Below are positions 34,461 through 46,300 of a DNA stretch of 64,000 nucleotides, in pieces. The DNA is taken from positions 1-64,000 of the forward strand of contig NZ_KE695650.1 in assembly GCF_000454065.1 (NCBI RefSeq), read 5' to 3'. Source of the stretch: Brevibacillus thermoruber 423. Its GTDB lineage: Bacteria > Bacillota > Bacilli > Brevibacillales > Brevibacillaceae. The position numbers and the translations under genes are program-made. Under the pieces are notes generated by a model. The model did not search any database. It was given only the letters and a program-made list of their open reading frames with translations, and was not told the DNA's origin. The stretch's first letter is position 1, and every line of letters starts with the position of its first letter.

Positions 34461-37400
34461 ATGAGTCACCGCGACGTTGGCATCGTGGACGATTTGGAAA
34501 TCGCGATTATTGGGATGTCGGGACGGTTTCCGGGAGCAAAAAATATCGATCAGTTTTGGGATAATCTCAAGAACAGTGTAGAATCGATAACCTTTTTTAC
34601 CGACGACGAGCTTCTGAATGCAGGGGTGGCGAAGGAACTTTTGTCGAATCCTAAGTTTGTAAAAGCAGGTGCGCTTTTGGGGGATGTTGATCGATTTGAC
34701 GCATCCTTTTTCGGATTCTCCCCACGTGAAGCAGAGATACTCGATCCGCAGCAACGAATTTTACTCGAAGGCGCTTGGGAGGCTTTGGAGAATGCGGGGT
34801 ATGATCCCGAAACGTATCAAGGTCTGATTGGAGTCTATGTAGGAGCTGGTCTCAACACTTACATGCTGAATCTTCTGGGCGACCGGCAGGTTCTGGAGTC
34901 GAACAGTAGCCTGCAGCTAGCTTTGGCCAACGACAAAGATTATCTGGCCACCCGCATTTCCTACAAACTAAATCTCAAAGGATCAAGCATCACTGTACAG
35001 ACGGCGTGTTCCACGTCGCTGGTGGCTGTTCACATGGCCTGCCAAAGTTTGCTGAACTACGATACGGACATTGCTCTAGCCGGTGGCGTCTCCGTTCGTG
35101 TCCCGCACCGTGGTGGTTATCTTTACGATGAAGGCAGCATTCTCTCGCCCGATGGTCATTGCCGTGCGTTTGATGAGAAAGCCAATGGAACGGTCTTTGG
35201 CAACGGCATGGGGTTGGTAGTGTTGAAGCGCTTAAAGCACGCGCTGGAGGATGGGGACTACATTCATGCGGTTATAAAAGGATCCGCCATTAACAATGAT
35301 GGTTCCGTAAAAGTTGGTTTCACGGCCCCCAGTGTAGAAGGTCAGGCCAAGGTGATTGCCGATGCTCTAAGTGTCGCCGGTATCGACAAGGAGTCGATTA
35401 GCTATATTGAAACTCACGGTACAGGAACTGCCCTCGGCGACCCTATCGAGATCGAGGCACTCCAGGAAGTGTTCGGCCGTACTGCGGGTATAATCAAAAT
35501 AGGCTCTGTGAAAACAAACATCGGTCACCTCGACACGGCCGCTGGTGTCACTGGCTTAATCAAGACAGTGATGGCTCTAAAGCACAAACAGATTCCGGCC
35601 TCGCTGAACTTCCAGAAACCAAATCCGCAGATCCAATTCTCAAACACTCCGTTCGAAGTTAACACTCGTCTGATTCCGTGGGAACCGAAGGCTGGGGTTC
35701 GCCGAGCAGGTGTTTCTTCTTTTGGCATGGGGGGGACTAACGCTCACGTAATCGTAGAGGAAGCTCCAGTGCGTTCATCTGAACCTTCCAAGCGCCCGTA
35801 TCAGTTGATATTACTCTCGGCCAAGACGGGTTCGGCGCTCGGTGAAGCTACGGACAACCTAGTTCGGCACTTGAAAACGAGCCCGGTTATCAACCTTGCT
35901 GACGTAGCGTATACTACGGCGGTCGGCCGCCGTTCGTTCACGCACCGCCGCTTCGTAGTGGCACGCGATGCTGTTCATACGGCCGAGATGCTGGAGGCGC
36001 TCGAGCCCCTCCATGTTCAGGATGGTATGGTTGAACGGAGGAATCGTCCGGTCGTATTCATGTTTTCAGGACAGGGTTCGCAGTATGTAAACATGGCAAA
36101 AGAACTCTATGAATCGGAACCAGTCTTCCGTGAGGTGGTGGATTATTGCAGTGAATACTTGAAACCATTGCTAGACTTTGACTTACGGGATGTGTTGTAT
36201 CCACACCCAGGTCAGGAACAAGAATCGACCCACCGTCTAACAGAGACGGTGATTGCCCAGCCGGCCCTGTTTGTCACCGAGTACGCGCTGGCGAAGCTCT
36301 TCCGGGAATGGGGCATTGAGCCGAGTGCCATGATCGGGCATAGTGTTGGCGAGTTTGTGGCTGCCTGTTTGGCGGGCGTGTTCTCGTTGGAGGACGGCCT
36401 TACCCTGATTACGACGCGGGGTCGCTTGATGCAGAAAATGGAGTCCGGTTCAATGTTAGTGGTCGGTCTTTCAGAAACGGAACTAACCGTTGAACTGGAA
36501 GGATCTGGGGTGGATATCGCCGCTGTCAACGGACCGCAGCTTTGTGTAGTGTCCGGATCGACCGAAGCCGTAGAAGCGTTGGCCACTCGTCTTACAGCAC
36601 AAGGCCGTTACGTCTCACGACTTCACACGTCGCACGCTTTCCACTCTTCAATGATGGATGCAATCTTAGAAGAGTTCGCTTCTGAGGTAGGCAAAATCCA
36701 GTTGAACAAGCCAGACATTCCATATATTTCCAATGTGACCGGCACATGGATTACTGAGGAGCAGGCCATTGATCCGCTGTATTATGCGAAGCACCTCCGA
36801 ACCACCGTGCGTTTTGGGGATGGTCTCCAAGTTCTGCTTCGAAGCGGAGATTACGTCCTGCTTGAAATAGGACCCGGGGAGACACTAACAAAGATCGCAA
36901 AACGATCAGCCGAACGGGGACGTATCATCCTTTCAACCCTTCGTCCGCCAACTGCCAATGTATCTGATTACCAGTACTTGTTCAAGGCAGTTGGTAGCTT
37001 GTGGGTTGCCGGTACGTCTATCTCCTGGAAAGGGTTCTATGGACACGAGAAGCGCCACCGTGTTCCCTTGCCAACGTATCCATTCGAGCGCCAGCGTTAT
37101 TGGATTGATGTCAATCCGAATAACGAGTACGTGAAGGTGGAGAAAGGCAAAAAAGCCAACATTAAAGATTGGTTTTACCGTCCAGTATGGAAGCGGGCAC
37201 TGCCATTAAAAGTAACAACGAGGACTGATTTGAAACTCTTCCTTCTGTTCGGTGACGAGCGTCACGTCACCAGACTCCTAGCCGAGCGCTTAACGGGGGA
37301 CGGATACCGGGTCCTGACCGTCATTCCGGGGGAGGAGTTCGCGCAAATAGATGAATGCACGTATGTGATGAACCCGAAGAGTTACAACCACTACTATCGT

Positions 37401-39050
37401 CTGATCAAATATTTGTCAGAGCAGGGGCAGCTTCCCGAGGCTATTGTGCACATGTGGACATTCATGGTGCCTCCAGAAATAGACAGCCTAGGAGTCGGGC
37501 AGGAGTTGGGGTTTAACAGCCTGCTATACCTCGCTCAGGCAATCGGCAATGCGGGCATTTCCGATAATATCGAAATCTCCATCCTGACTGATGCACTCTT
37601 TGACATCACAGGCTCTGAGCGTCTTGTACCGGAGAAAGCACTTCTGATCGGACCGGCCAAGGTCATTCATCAGGAAATCCGTAACCTGAAGTGCCGTGTA
37701 CTTGATATGGAAATACCAGACAACATAAGTGACGGATCGGAGGAGCGATGGATTCAAAACCTGGTGACCGAATTGACCGTTCCAATCAATGACCGGGTGG
37801 TCGCTTACCGTGGAACGAACCGTTGGCTGCAATCCTTCGAACCGTTTCCGATGGACGGAAATGATGGGGATCTGCCATTACGTAAAAAAGGTACTTATCT
37901 GATCACGGGCGGTTTGGGAGGTATCGGCCTCTTGTTCGCCGAGTATCTAGCACGCACAGTTCAGGCCAACTTAGTACTTCTCAGTCGAAGCGGTTTGCCG
38001 CCCCGGGAGACATGGCATGCGTTGTTAAACGAGCCAAATGTTGATGAAGACCTGACAAAGAAGATTCAGTCAGTGCTTGCGTTGGAAGAGCTGGGGTCAG
38101 AGGTGCAGGTGGTCACAGCCAACGTGACCGACCGAGTCACCCTCAAGCGAGCCCTTGAGCAGGTGGAGCAGCGCTTCGGGAAGGTGAACGGTGTTTTCCA
38201 TGCCGCAGGTGTGCCGGGCGGAGGCCTTTTGGCGCTGAAAACGCCGGAAGTCGCCCAAGGGGTGCTGGCTCCGAAGGTAAACGGCACCCTCTTATTAAAC
38301 GAACTGCTCGATATGAGGAACCTTGACTTCTTCATCCTCTTCTCGTCGATCCTTTCGATCACAGGCGGTCTAGGCCAGGTTGACTATACGGCGGCCAATG
38401 CGTTCCTTGATGCGTTCGCACACATGAGCCATGCCCGCCACGGTATGCCGGTTATGGCGATAGACTGGGATTCATGGCAGATTGATTCATGGCAAGAAGC
38501 AGCGATGGCGTCGATGCCGGAGATTCAGGCGCAGATCAAGGAGTTGCGCAATCGGTATGGCATCAAGGGAGAAGAAGGCGTCAAGGTGATGGAGATCGCA
38601 TTGCGTAATTTGATGCCGCAAGTGGTTGTATCGACAAAAGACCTGGCAACGACTATTGATAAGCATGCTTTCTACACCGAGATTGCTATCGACAAGGAGA
38701 GCAGTTCTAACCGAGTTTATTCCCGCCAACTGGAAGAAAGCACCTATGTCGCGCCACGAAATGAGGTGGAGGAGACCGTAGCGTCGATCTGGCAGGAGGT
38801 ACTGGGCATCGAGAAGATCGGGGTGAAAGACAATTTCATCGACCTAGGTGGACACTCCCTCTTGGCCGCACAGTTGATCTCCCGTATGCGGGAAGCGTTT
38901 CAAGTTGATCTGCCGCTACAGGCACTGTTCGATCGACCCACTGTGGAACAGATGTCGGAATTGATCTTTGAACTGATACTTAATCAAGTGGAGGCCCTGT
39001 CGGACGAAGAAATCGCTGCCATACTGCAGGACGAGGGGGCGGTTGGATGA
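34461..39050 (+). CDS. Type I PKS module: KS-AT(malonyl)-KR-ACP
   Basis: ATG at 34461 behind AAAGGGGAAG; 1529 residues. KS: TACSTSL (Cys183), HGTGT and KTNIGHLD complete the triad. AT: GHSVGEF (Ser628) and SHAFHSSM; the HAFH motif indicates malonyl-CoA. KR: GGLGGIG cofactor loop and catalytic SSILSITGG/VDYTAANAF. No DH or ER fits between AT and KR. ACP: LGGHSL (Ser1466). One cycle therefore adds C2 and leaves a beta-hydroxyl. The C-terminus LSDEEIAAILQDE resembles short acidic docking motifs recognised by downstream subunits. The stop overlaps the next ATG by four bases (ATGA), so translation is coupled with the monooxygenase gene. Confidence 0.93.
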   Translation: MSHRDVGIVDDLEIAIIGMSGRFPGAKNIDQFWDNLKNSVESITFFTDDELLNAGVAKELLSNPKFVKAGALLGDVDRFDASFFGFSPREAEILDPQQRILLEGAWEALENAGYDPETYQGLIGVYVGAGLNTYMLNLLGDRQVLESNSSLQLALANDKDYLATRISYKLNLKGSSITVQTACSTSLVAVHMACQSLLNYDTDIALAGGVSVRVPHRGGYLYDEGSILSPDGHCRAFDEKANGTVFGNGMGLVVLKRLKHALEDGDYIHAVIKGSAINNDGSVKVGFTAPSVEGQAKVIADALSVAGIDKESISYIETHGTGTALGDPIEIEALQEVFGRTAGIIKIGSVKTNIGHLDTAAGVTGLIKTVMALKHKQIPASLNFQKPNPQIQFSNTPFEVNTRLIPWEPKAGVRRAGVSSFGMGGTNAHVIVEEAPVRSSEPSKRPYQLILLSAKTGSALGEATDNLVRHLKTSPVINLADVAYTTAVGRRSFTHRRFVVARDAVHTAEMLEALEPLHVQDGMVERRNRPVVFMFSGQGSQYVNMAKELYESEPVFREVVDYCSEYLKPLLDFDLRDVLYPHPGQEQESTHRLTETVIAQPALFVTEYALAKLFREWGIEPSAMIGHSVGEFVAACLAGVFSLEDGLTLITTRGRLMQKMESGSMLVVGLSETELTVELEGSGVDIAAVNGPQLCVVSGSTEAVEALATRLTAQGRYVSRLHTSHAFHSSMMDAILEEFASEVGKIQLNKPDIPYISNVTGTWITEEQAIDPLYYAKHLRTTVRFGDGLQVLLRSGDYVLLEIGPGETLTKIAKRSAERGRIILSTLRPPTANVSDYQYLFKAVGSLWVAGTSISWKGFYGHEKRHRVPLPTYPFERQRYWIDVNPNNEYVKVEKGKKANIKDWFYRPVWKRALPLKVTTRTDLKLFLLFGDERHVTRLLAERLTGDGYRVLTVIPGEEFAQIDECTYVMNPKSYNHYYRLIKYLSEQGQLPEAIVHMWTFMVPPEIDSLGVGQELGFNSLLYLAQAIGNAGISDNIEISILTDALFDITGSERLVPEKALLIGPAKVIHQEIRNLKCRVLDMEIPDNISDGSEERWIQNLVTELTVPINDRVVAYRGTNRWLQSFEPFPMDGNDGDLPLRKKGTYLITGGLGGIGLLFAEYLARTVQANLVLLSRSGLPPRETWHALLNEPNVDEDLTKKIQSVLALEELGSEVQVVTANVTDRVTLKRALEQVEQRFGKVNGVFHAAGVPGGGLLALKTPEVAQGVLAPKVNGTLLLNELLDMRNLDFFILFSSILSITGGLGQVDYTAANAFLDAFAHMSHARHGMPVMAIDWDSWQIDSWQEAAMASMPEIQAQIKELRNRYGIKGEEGVKVMEIALRNLMPQVVVSTKDLATTIDKHAFYTEIAIDKESSSNRVYSRQLEESTYVAPRNEVEETVASIWQEVLGIEKIGVKDNFIDLGGHSLLAAQLISRMREAFQVDLPLQALFDRPTVEQMSELIFELILNQVEALSDEEIAAILQDEGAVG

Positions 39051-40291
39051 ATGACTTGACTTCCCGTATGTCCACTCTGACGCCAGAACAGCGACGATTG
39101 CTGGAAAAACGTATCAAAGGCAGGGAACTTGAGCCGGTTGTGCATTCCAAACGTGCAACGGAGATTATTAAAGGGAAACAAGAAGGGGCTCGAACCGATG
39201 GGGACAGAGCGTTTCTCACCGAACAGGAAGCAGCGTTGAGACCGATGGAATTTAGTATTTTCTTCTTCGCAGACGACGCTAGCAGCGACGCGAACAACCG
39301 GTACCACCTGTTGATGGAGTGTGCCAAGTATGCCGATACCCAAGGATTTACTGCCGTATGGACCCCCGAACGCCATTTTCATGCGTTCGGAGGTCTGTAC
39401 CCGAACCCAGCTGTATTGGGCGCGGCCCTGTCAATGGCCACAAAAAATCTGGAAATACGAGCTGGCAGCGTGGTCCTTCCTTTGCACAATCCGATCCGAG
39501 TGGTTGAAGATTGGTCAGTTGTTGACAACCTCTCCAATGGACGAGTAGGCATCGCACTAGCTTCTGGATGGCATCCTGACGACTTCGCCTTGATTCCGGA
39601 AAACTACCCGGATCGAAAGAAAGTCATGTACCGCCATTTGGAAACGATCAAGAAGCTATGGGCTGGTGAATCTTTGAATATACAAGGGGGAGGAGGCAAT
39701 GAGATCTCGATAAAGACGTTTCCGCGCCCGGTGCGGAAGGAGCTCCCAATTTGGCTTAGTTCGTCAGGAAATATAGAAACCTTCATTAAGGCTGGTGAAA
39801 ACGGTCTGAACATTCTTACCTCTCTCATCAATCAGACACCGGAAGAACTAGGCGATAAAATTCGAGTTTATCGCAAGACCCTTGAAGAGAACGGCTTTGA
39901 CCCAGACTCTCGAAAGGTCTCCTTGATGATTCATACATTTATTGGCACAGACTTCGAATTTGTCAATCAAAAGGTTAAGCAGCCAATCTTCAACTATCTT
40001 CGCACCAATTTAGATCTTCATGTCAGCATGGCGAGGGGCAGATCAATTCAAATTGACGTCGACCGCTTTACCAGGCAAGATGAGGATTCGATTCTCAGCT
40101 TTGCATTTGAGCGTTATATCAACCATTCATCCTTGCTTGGAACACTGGAAGCATGCGAAAAGATGGTCACCCGTCTCAAATGTATCGGCATAAATGAATG
40201 CGCTTGCCTGCTGGACTTCGGCCTCGATGTCGACAGCGTACTAAAAAGTTTGGAATTGGTGAGCGAACTTAGAAGGATCTGCAACCGGTAA
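39047..40291 (+). CDS. Free-standing luciferase-like monooxygenase of secondary metabolism
   Basis: 414 residues; the start overlaps the PKS stop. The core (from about residue 65) has MEFSIFFFADDASSDANNRY, GFTAVWTPERHFHAFGGLYP, EIRAGSVVLPLHNPIRVVED and GRVGIALASGWHPDDFALIP, a flavin-dependent TIM-barrel of the type usually found as a domain inside NRPS/PKS proteins (the natural-product LLM group). It probably oxygenates a carrier-bound intermediate; whether by hydroxylation or oxygen insertion cannot be read from sequence. The first 30 residues (SRMSTLTPEQRRLLEKRIKG) resemble the start of the following NRPS (SRISTLSDEQRKLLALRLHG), suggesting a shared docking helix. It is split off from its usual fused position. 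Confidence 0.88.
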   Translation: MNDLTSRMSTLTPEQRRLLEKRIKGRELEPVVHSKRATEIIKGKQEGARTDGDRAFLTEQEAALRPMEFSIFFFADDASSDANNRYHLLMECAKYADTQGFTAVWTPERHFHAFGGLYPNPAVLGAALSMATKNLEIRAGSVVLPLHNPIRVVEDWSVVDNLSNGRVGIALASGWHPDDFALIPENYPDRKKVMYRHLETIKKLWAGESLNIQGGGGNEISIKTFPRPVRKELPIWLSSSGNIETFIKAGENGLNILTSLINQTPEELGDKIRVYRKTLEENGFDPDSRKVSLMIHTFIGTDFEFVNQKVKQPIFNYLRTNLDLHVSMARGRSIQIDVDRFTRQDEDSILSFAFERYINHSSLLGTLEACEKMVTRLKCIGINECACLLDFGLDVDSVLKSLELVSELRRICNR

Positions 40292-40308
40292 GGAGGTTCT
40301 ATCCGAAT

Positions 40309-43300
40309 ATGAATGAGCGTTCTAGTCGGATTTCAACGCTTTCTGATGAACAAAGAAAGCTTCTTGCTTTGCGGTTGCATGGCAAGAGAACCGGACAGTC
40401 AATATCGACAGCCATTATTCCACGAAGAGCGGGACAAAACGTATATCTCCCGCTATCGTATGCTCAACAGAGATTGTGGTTTTTGAACGAACTAGAGCCG
40501 GAGTCTAGCTGGTATAACACTTTTGCCGCGTTGCGGCTGACGGGCCCAATTCAGAGCGAGGCGATGGAAAAAAGCTTCAACGCGATCGTCGAGCGCCATG
40601 AAATACTGCGCTCGAGCTATAGGATCGTCGACGGACAGCCGGTGCAGAAAATAGAACCACGTGTCTATGTGCATTTACCAGTCATAGACTTGCAGATGTT
40701 GCCGGTAGAGAAGCGTTTGCAGGAAGCCATCCGCTTATCGGAAGAGGATGTGAAGAAACCGTTTGATCTCTCGAAGGGGCCACTGATTCGAGTTTCATTG
40801 ATCAGGCTTAATCCCGAGGATCATCTTCTACTTTTGAACATGCATCACATTGTTTCAGACGGTTGGTCTGTCGGAGTGTTGGTTCGAGAGATGACCGCCT
40901 TGTACGAATCATTCTGCACGGGGCGGCCGTCACCTCTACCGGAGCTGCCAATTCAGTATCCTGATTTCGCCATATGGCAACGAGAACAGTTTCAAGGAAC
41001 TGAATTGGAAAAACAGATTGCATACTGGAAGGAGCGCCTTAGCGGGGAACTTCCTGTGCTAGAGATCCCAACGGATAGACCCCGCCCTAAGATGCAGACG
41101 TTCAATGGAGCCCGTTACTGGATGCCATTGGATGAACGGTTGATGGAGAACCTCAAGCGGCTGAGCCGGAAGGAGAACGTGACTTTGTTCATGACGTTTC
41201 TGGCAGCTTACAAGCTGCTTCTTAGCCGCTACACAGGGCTTGAGGACATACTCGTTGGCTCTCCCGTTGCTAACCGGCCACGCGTCGAGACCGAGGGGCT
41301 AATCGGAGTCTTCGTAAACACACTTGTTCTCCGTACCGACTTGACAGGCAATCCAACATTCCGCGAGTTTCTTCAGCGTGTGCGTCTTACTGCGCTAGGT
41401 GCCTATGAGCATCAGGATCTTCCGTTTGAGAAATTGGTCGAAGTACTACAGCCTAATCGCAATTTGAGCCACTCTCCTTTTTTCCAGACCATGTTTATCC
41501 TGAACGAACCACATGCGCAGACCAAGTCAAACAATCTGACTGATTTGACAGTGGAAAAATTGGGATTGCGAATTACTCCCATCGAGATCGACAACAAGAC
41601 CGCTAAGTTTGATTTGACAATAAACGTGGACCAGCGACCGGATGGCTGGCTTTGCATGGTTGAATACAACACCGACCTGTTTGACCAGCAGACGATCCAA
41701 CGACTTGTCCACCAGTACCGTTATCTCCTTGAACAAATCGTCCATGAACCCGACAAGAAGCTGTCCGAGTACAGCCTCTTGACGAAAGAAGAAGCGGTGC
41801 AATTAGAAGCGTGGAGGAACACGGAAACGGACGACGACCTTTCTGTGTGCTTACCCGAGTTGTTCGCGGCACATGTAGAAAAAGCTCCACACGAATTAAA
41901 GGTAGTCGGACGAGATGGTTCTCTTACCATGCGCGAGCTGGACAAGCGGGCGAATCAGGTGGCTCATTATCTCAAGCAACACGGAGTTGGCCCTGGTGTG
42001 TTAGTGGGGCTCTGCATAAATCGCTCACTCGACATGGTAGTTGGGCTTCTCGGTATTTTAAAAGCGGGCGGTGCTTTTGTACCAATCGATCCAAGTTATC
42101 CGATTGACCGAATCGCCTACATGGTGGAACAGTCGGGCATGCCCATCGTCTTGACCGAACAACTGCTAATTCAAGGCCTTTCTGCATTACAGGTGAAATT
42201 GATTTGTGTAGATGCAGAGGCAGAGACGATCGCTTCTTTTAGCAGCGATGCCCCAACATTTCAAGCAACCAAGGACGATCCTGTCTATGTTATTTACACT
42301 TCCGGCTCGACTGGTAAGCCCAAAGGAGTGCAGATCAAGCATGAATCCCTGACGAATGTCCTTTTGTCCATGAAGCGATTACACTCACCGTCGAAGGAGG
42401 ACAGACTGCTGGCTGTCACTACCATTTCTTTCGACATTTCGATCATTGAGATTTTTCTGCCGCTGATCACTGACATGCTACTCGTGATTGCGACTAAAGA
42501 AGAGGCTTCAGACGGTCAAGCGCTCATAGACCTTCTCAACCGACATCAGATCACCATCCTGCAAGCGACCCCGTCCACGTTCCGGATGCTTCTGGAAGCT
42601 GGCTGGAGTAACAAGAACTTGCGAAAGGTGGTGATCGGAGGTGAGGCCTTACCTCGTGATCTGGCGACTTCACTGCTCAGACAAGGGGTGGAAGTATGGA
42701 ACCAATACGGCCCAACAGAAACCACTATCTGGGTGACATGTGATCGAGTAGAAAATTCTGATCGCATTACCATTGGACGTCCCATTCAAAACACAGAAAC
42801 GTATGTACTGGACGCTCATTTTAACCAGGTGCCGATCGGAGTACCGGGCGAGCTCTATATCGGCGGTAAAGGTCTTGCGTTGGGGTATCTGAACCGAATG
42901 GATTTAACACTAGAGAAATTTCTCCCGCATCCTTTCTCCAAAGAAGAAGGGGCGCGTCTCTATCGTACAGGCGACTTGGTTCGTTATCTGTCAGACGGCA
43001 AAATCGAATATTTAGGTCGAATAGACCAACAAGTTAAGGTGCGTGGTTTCCGAATCGAGCTTGGCGAAATTGAAGCTGTGCTGGAAACTCATCCTTATGT
43101 GAAACAGGCGGTGGCGGTCGTTCACGACGGCCATCCGGGAGATAAGCGGTTGGTGGCATACGTAACCACGAATAATAACGCCCCTGTTATCCATGACTTG
43201 TATGTCCATCTGCGAAAGACTCTCCCAGAGTACATGATCCCGTCCACGATTATGATTTTGGATGCGATTCCGTTGACACCCAATGGCAAGGTGGATCGAA

Positions 43301-46300
43301 AGGTACTACCTGCGCCTGAATTTAACCGCAGAAACCTGGACGTAGAGTTCGTGGCTCCACGCAACGAGCTCGAAGAGCAAGTAGCGATGGTATGGAAAGA
43401 AGTCTTGCATCAAGATGAAATTGGCATACAGGATAATTTTTTTGAGCTTGGCGGTCACTCCATCCTGATAACCCAGGTAATTGCTCGTCTAAAAAACCTC
43501 TATGAAGTGGAAATCCCTCTGCGCCATTTTTTCGCTAATCCGACGATCGAAGGTATTGCTGAGTTTATTTGCTCCCAAATTGAACGAAAAGGTCACGTGG
43601 ATGCTTCCGAGGTGAAGATTGGTAGCACGTTGAAAACGGTACTGGCTTCAGTATCACAAAAGCGCCTGAGGTTTCTGGAGCAGTTTACTCCCAACAGCCA
43701 ACAAAGCATCCTTACGTTCGGGATTCGGCTGTCTGGTAACTTGGAAATAGAGGCGTTCGAGCGAAGCATCCATGAACTCGTACGTCGCCACGAAAGCCTC
43801 CGGACTCGATTGGTCGAACAGGACGGCGAACTCCTTCAAGAGATTCTGGATGAAGTGGTACTGCCGTTCACGATGTACGATCTTCGGAATGAACCTACAC
43901 AAGAAGAAGTTGCAAATATGCTTCTTCAACAACTACAAAGAGAGCTGGAGCCGGCGAAAGGTGTGATGCTGAAAACCATGTTGCTCCGTACGAAAGACCA
44001 GGAGCACTTGGCAATGTTTGCGGTACATCGGTTGGCGGCGGATGAAGGTTCTCTTGCGGTTATGCTTGATGAGTTGGCAACGCTCTATTCTCTTGCTTCT
44101 AAAGGTATGAACTTCTCGCTGCCTAGTCCAAGCGCTCAGTTTTCCGATTTCGTCCTGGAGCAGGTAGAGCGAATGCCGGAGATTGACCAGCAGTTTGCAT
44201 ATTGGGAAAACCAACTGAGTGGAGTACATTCCGTTCTGAGCTTGCCCACTGACCGCCCACGGCCGCCCATCCAGACTACCAACGGGGGAGAAGTAGTCTT
44301 TGAGATACCGTCCGATGTGTACGAAGCTCTCAAAATCCTGAGCGAACGCCAGGGTGTCGAAAGATACACGGTGCTTTTTGCCGCTTACGTGACATTGCTT
44401 CATAGGTACACAGGGCAAGAGGACATCCTGATCGGAATGAAAGCAGATTCCCGCGAGGAAAAGTGGAACCATGTAATCGGACCTATCGAGAATACGCTGG
44501 TTCTGCGCGCTAATCTGACCACGGGCCTGACAGTCTCCAACCTACTGCACAAGTGTCAAATACTAGTGGATGAAGCGCGCAAGAATAGAGAGGTGCCGTT
44601 TGAGACTATCTTAGAACGCCTGCATCTGGAACGAGACACAAGTCGTCACCCACTCTTTCAAGCTACGTTCGAACTACGTTCCGAATCTCCGAAACTCGAA
44701 GCTGAAGGCGTGAGGATGGAGCTTGTTGAACCAGTCCGACGATTTACGCATTATGACTTGACCCTCGTGCTGAAGGAACAAAAGGACGGTTGCTCTGGAA
44801 AATTTGTCTACAATGCAGACCTGTTCGACGCCTCGATGATTTCACGTATGGCGGGTCATTTCTTGACAATACTGGACTCTATCATTGAGAACCCGCTTCA
44901 AAAGATGTCCAAGTTGAAAATGCTTTCAGAAGAAGAGCTTCAAATTATTCTTGCTGAGTGGAAGCAGGAAGCCCAAACGGACGTGCTTCAAGAGGTGTGC
45001 GTTCACCATCTAATTGAAAAGCAGGCACAGATGACCCCCCATGCGGTTGCAGTAAAGTATCGAGATAAGGAACTAACATATGAAGAATTGAACGAGAGAT
45101 CCTCTCGTTTGGCAAACTATCTGCGAAAGTTGGGCGTCGGTGCGAATTCGTTGGTGGGAATTAGCGTGGAACGCTCTCTAGAGATGGTGATAGGCCTGCT
45201 CGGGATCCTGAAGGCGGGAGGGGCGTATCTACCGCTTGACCCGGCTTACCCATCGGATCGCCTAGCATTTATGCTCCAAGATTCCAAGGTCGGCGTCCTG
45301 CTTACGCAGGAACGCCTTCAGGGGAAGTTGCCTACTTTTAATGGAAAGATAGTCTGTCTCGATGCAGATTGGGGCGACATTGTTCAAGAGCCGGAGCTTC
45401 CGTGTAATTCCAAAGTGGGTCCGGACGATCTGATGTACGTGATGTACACCTCCGGCTCAACCGGGACTCCGAAGGGCGTCATGATTTCACACCGGGGGGT
45501 AGTCAATCACAACCTGGCAGTCGTACGGCACTTCGATTTGAACGGAAACGATCGGGTACTCCAATTTGCTTCTATCAGCTTCGACATTGCGGTAGAGGAG
45601 ATTTTTCCAACGTTGATCGTCGGAGGGACTCTAGTTCTTTGGAAGGACCTCCATGTGGCGGGAGGAGAAGAATTCCTCCATTGGATTGATAAAGAAAAAA
45701 TTACGGTACTTAATTTACCAACGGCTTACTGGCACGGGTGGGTACACGATTTGGCGCTGCTCGGCAGCTCGTTACCGCCCTCTGTGAGGCTGGTTGTCGT
45801 GGGGGGAGAAAAGGCATCTGCTGAGACGTATGTTGACTGGTTGAAGCTGGCAGCACACCGAGTCAGATGGGTGAACACCTACGGTCCTACAGAGGCTACG
45901 GTAACTGCGACATTGTACGAACCGGACAAAGAGTATAAGGATGGAAACCCAATTCCGATTGGGCGCCCTCTCGACAATGTGCAGATCTACGTACTTGATA
46001 CACAGATGAATCCGGTTCCTATCGGTGTGCCGGGGGAACTCTACATTGGGGGGCCAGGAGTTGCCAGAGGCTATCTGAACCGACCGGACTTAACTGATGA
46101 AAGGTTCGTGGGTAACCCGTTCGCTTCCCAGACAGGCGAGCGGCTGTTCAAAACAGGTGACATCGTTCGCTACCTGCCGGATGGTAACCTGGAGTTTGTC
46201 TGCAGAATGGACAATCAGGTCAAGATTCGCGGTTATCGTATCGAGCTGGGTGAGATCGAAGCGGTACTCGAACAGAATTCACAGGTATCCCAAGCGGTAG

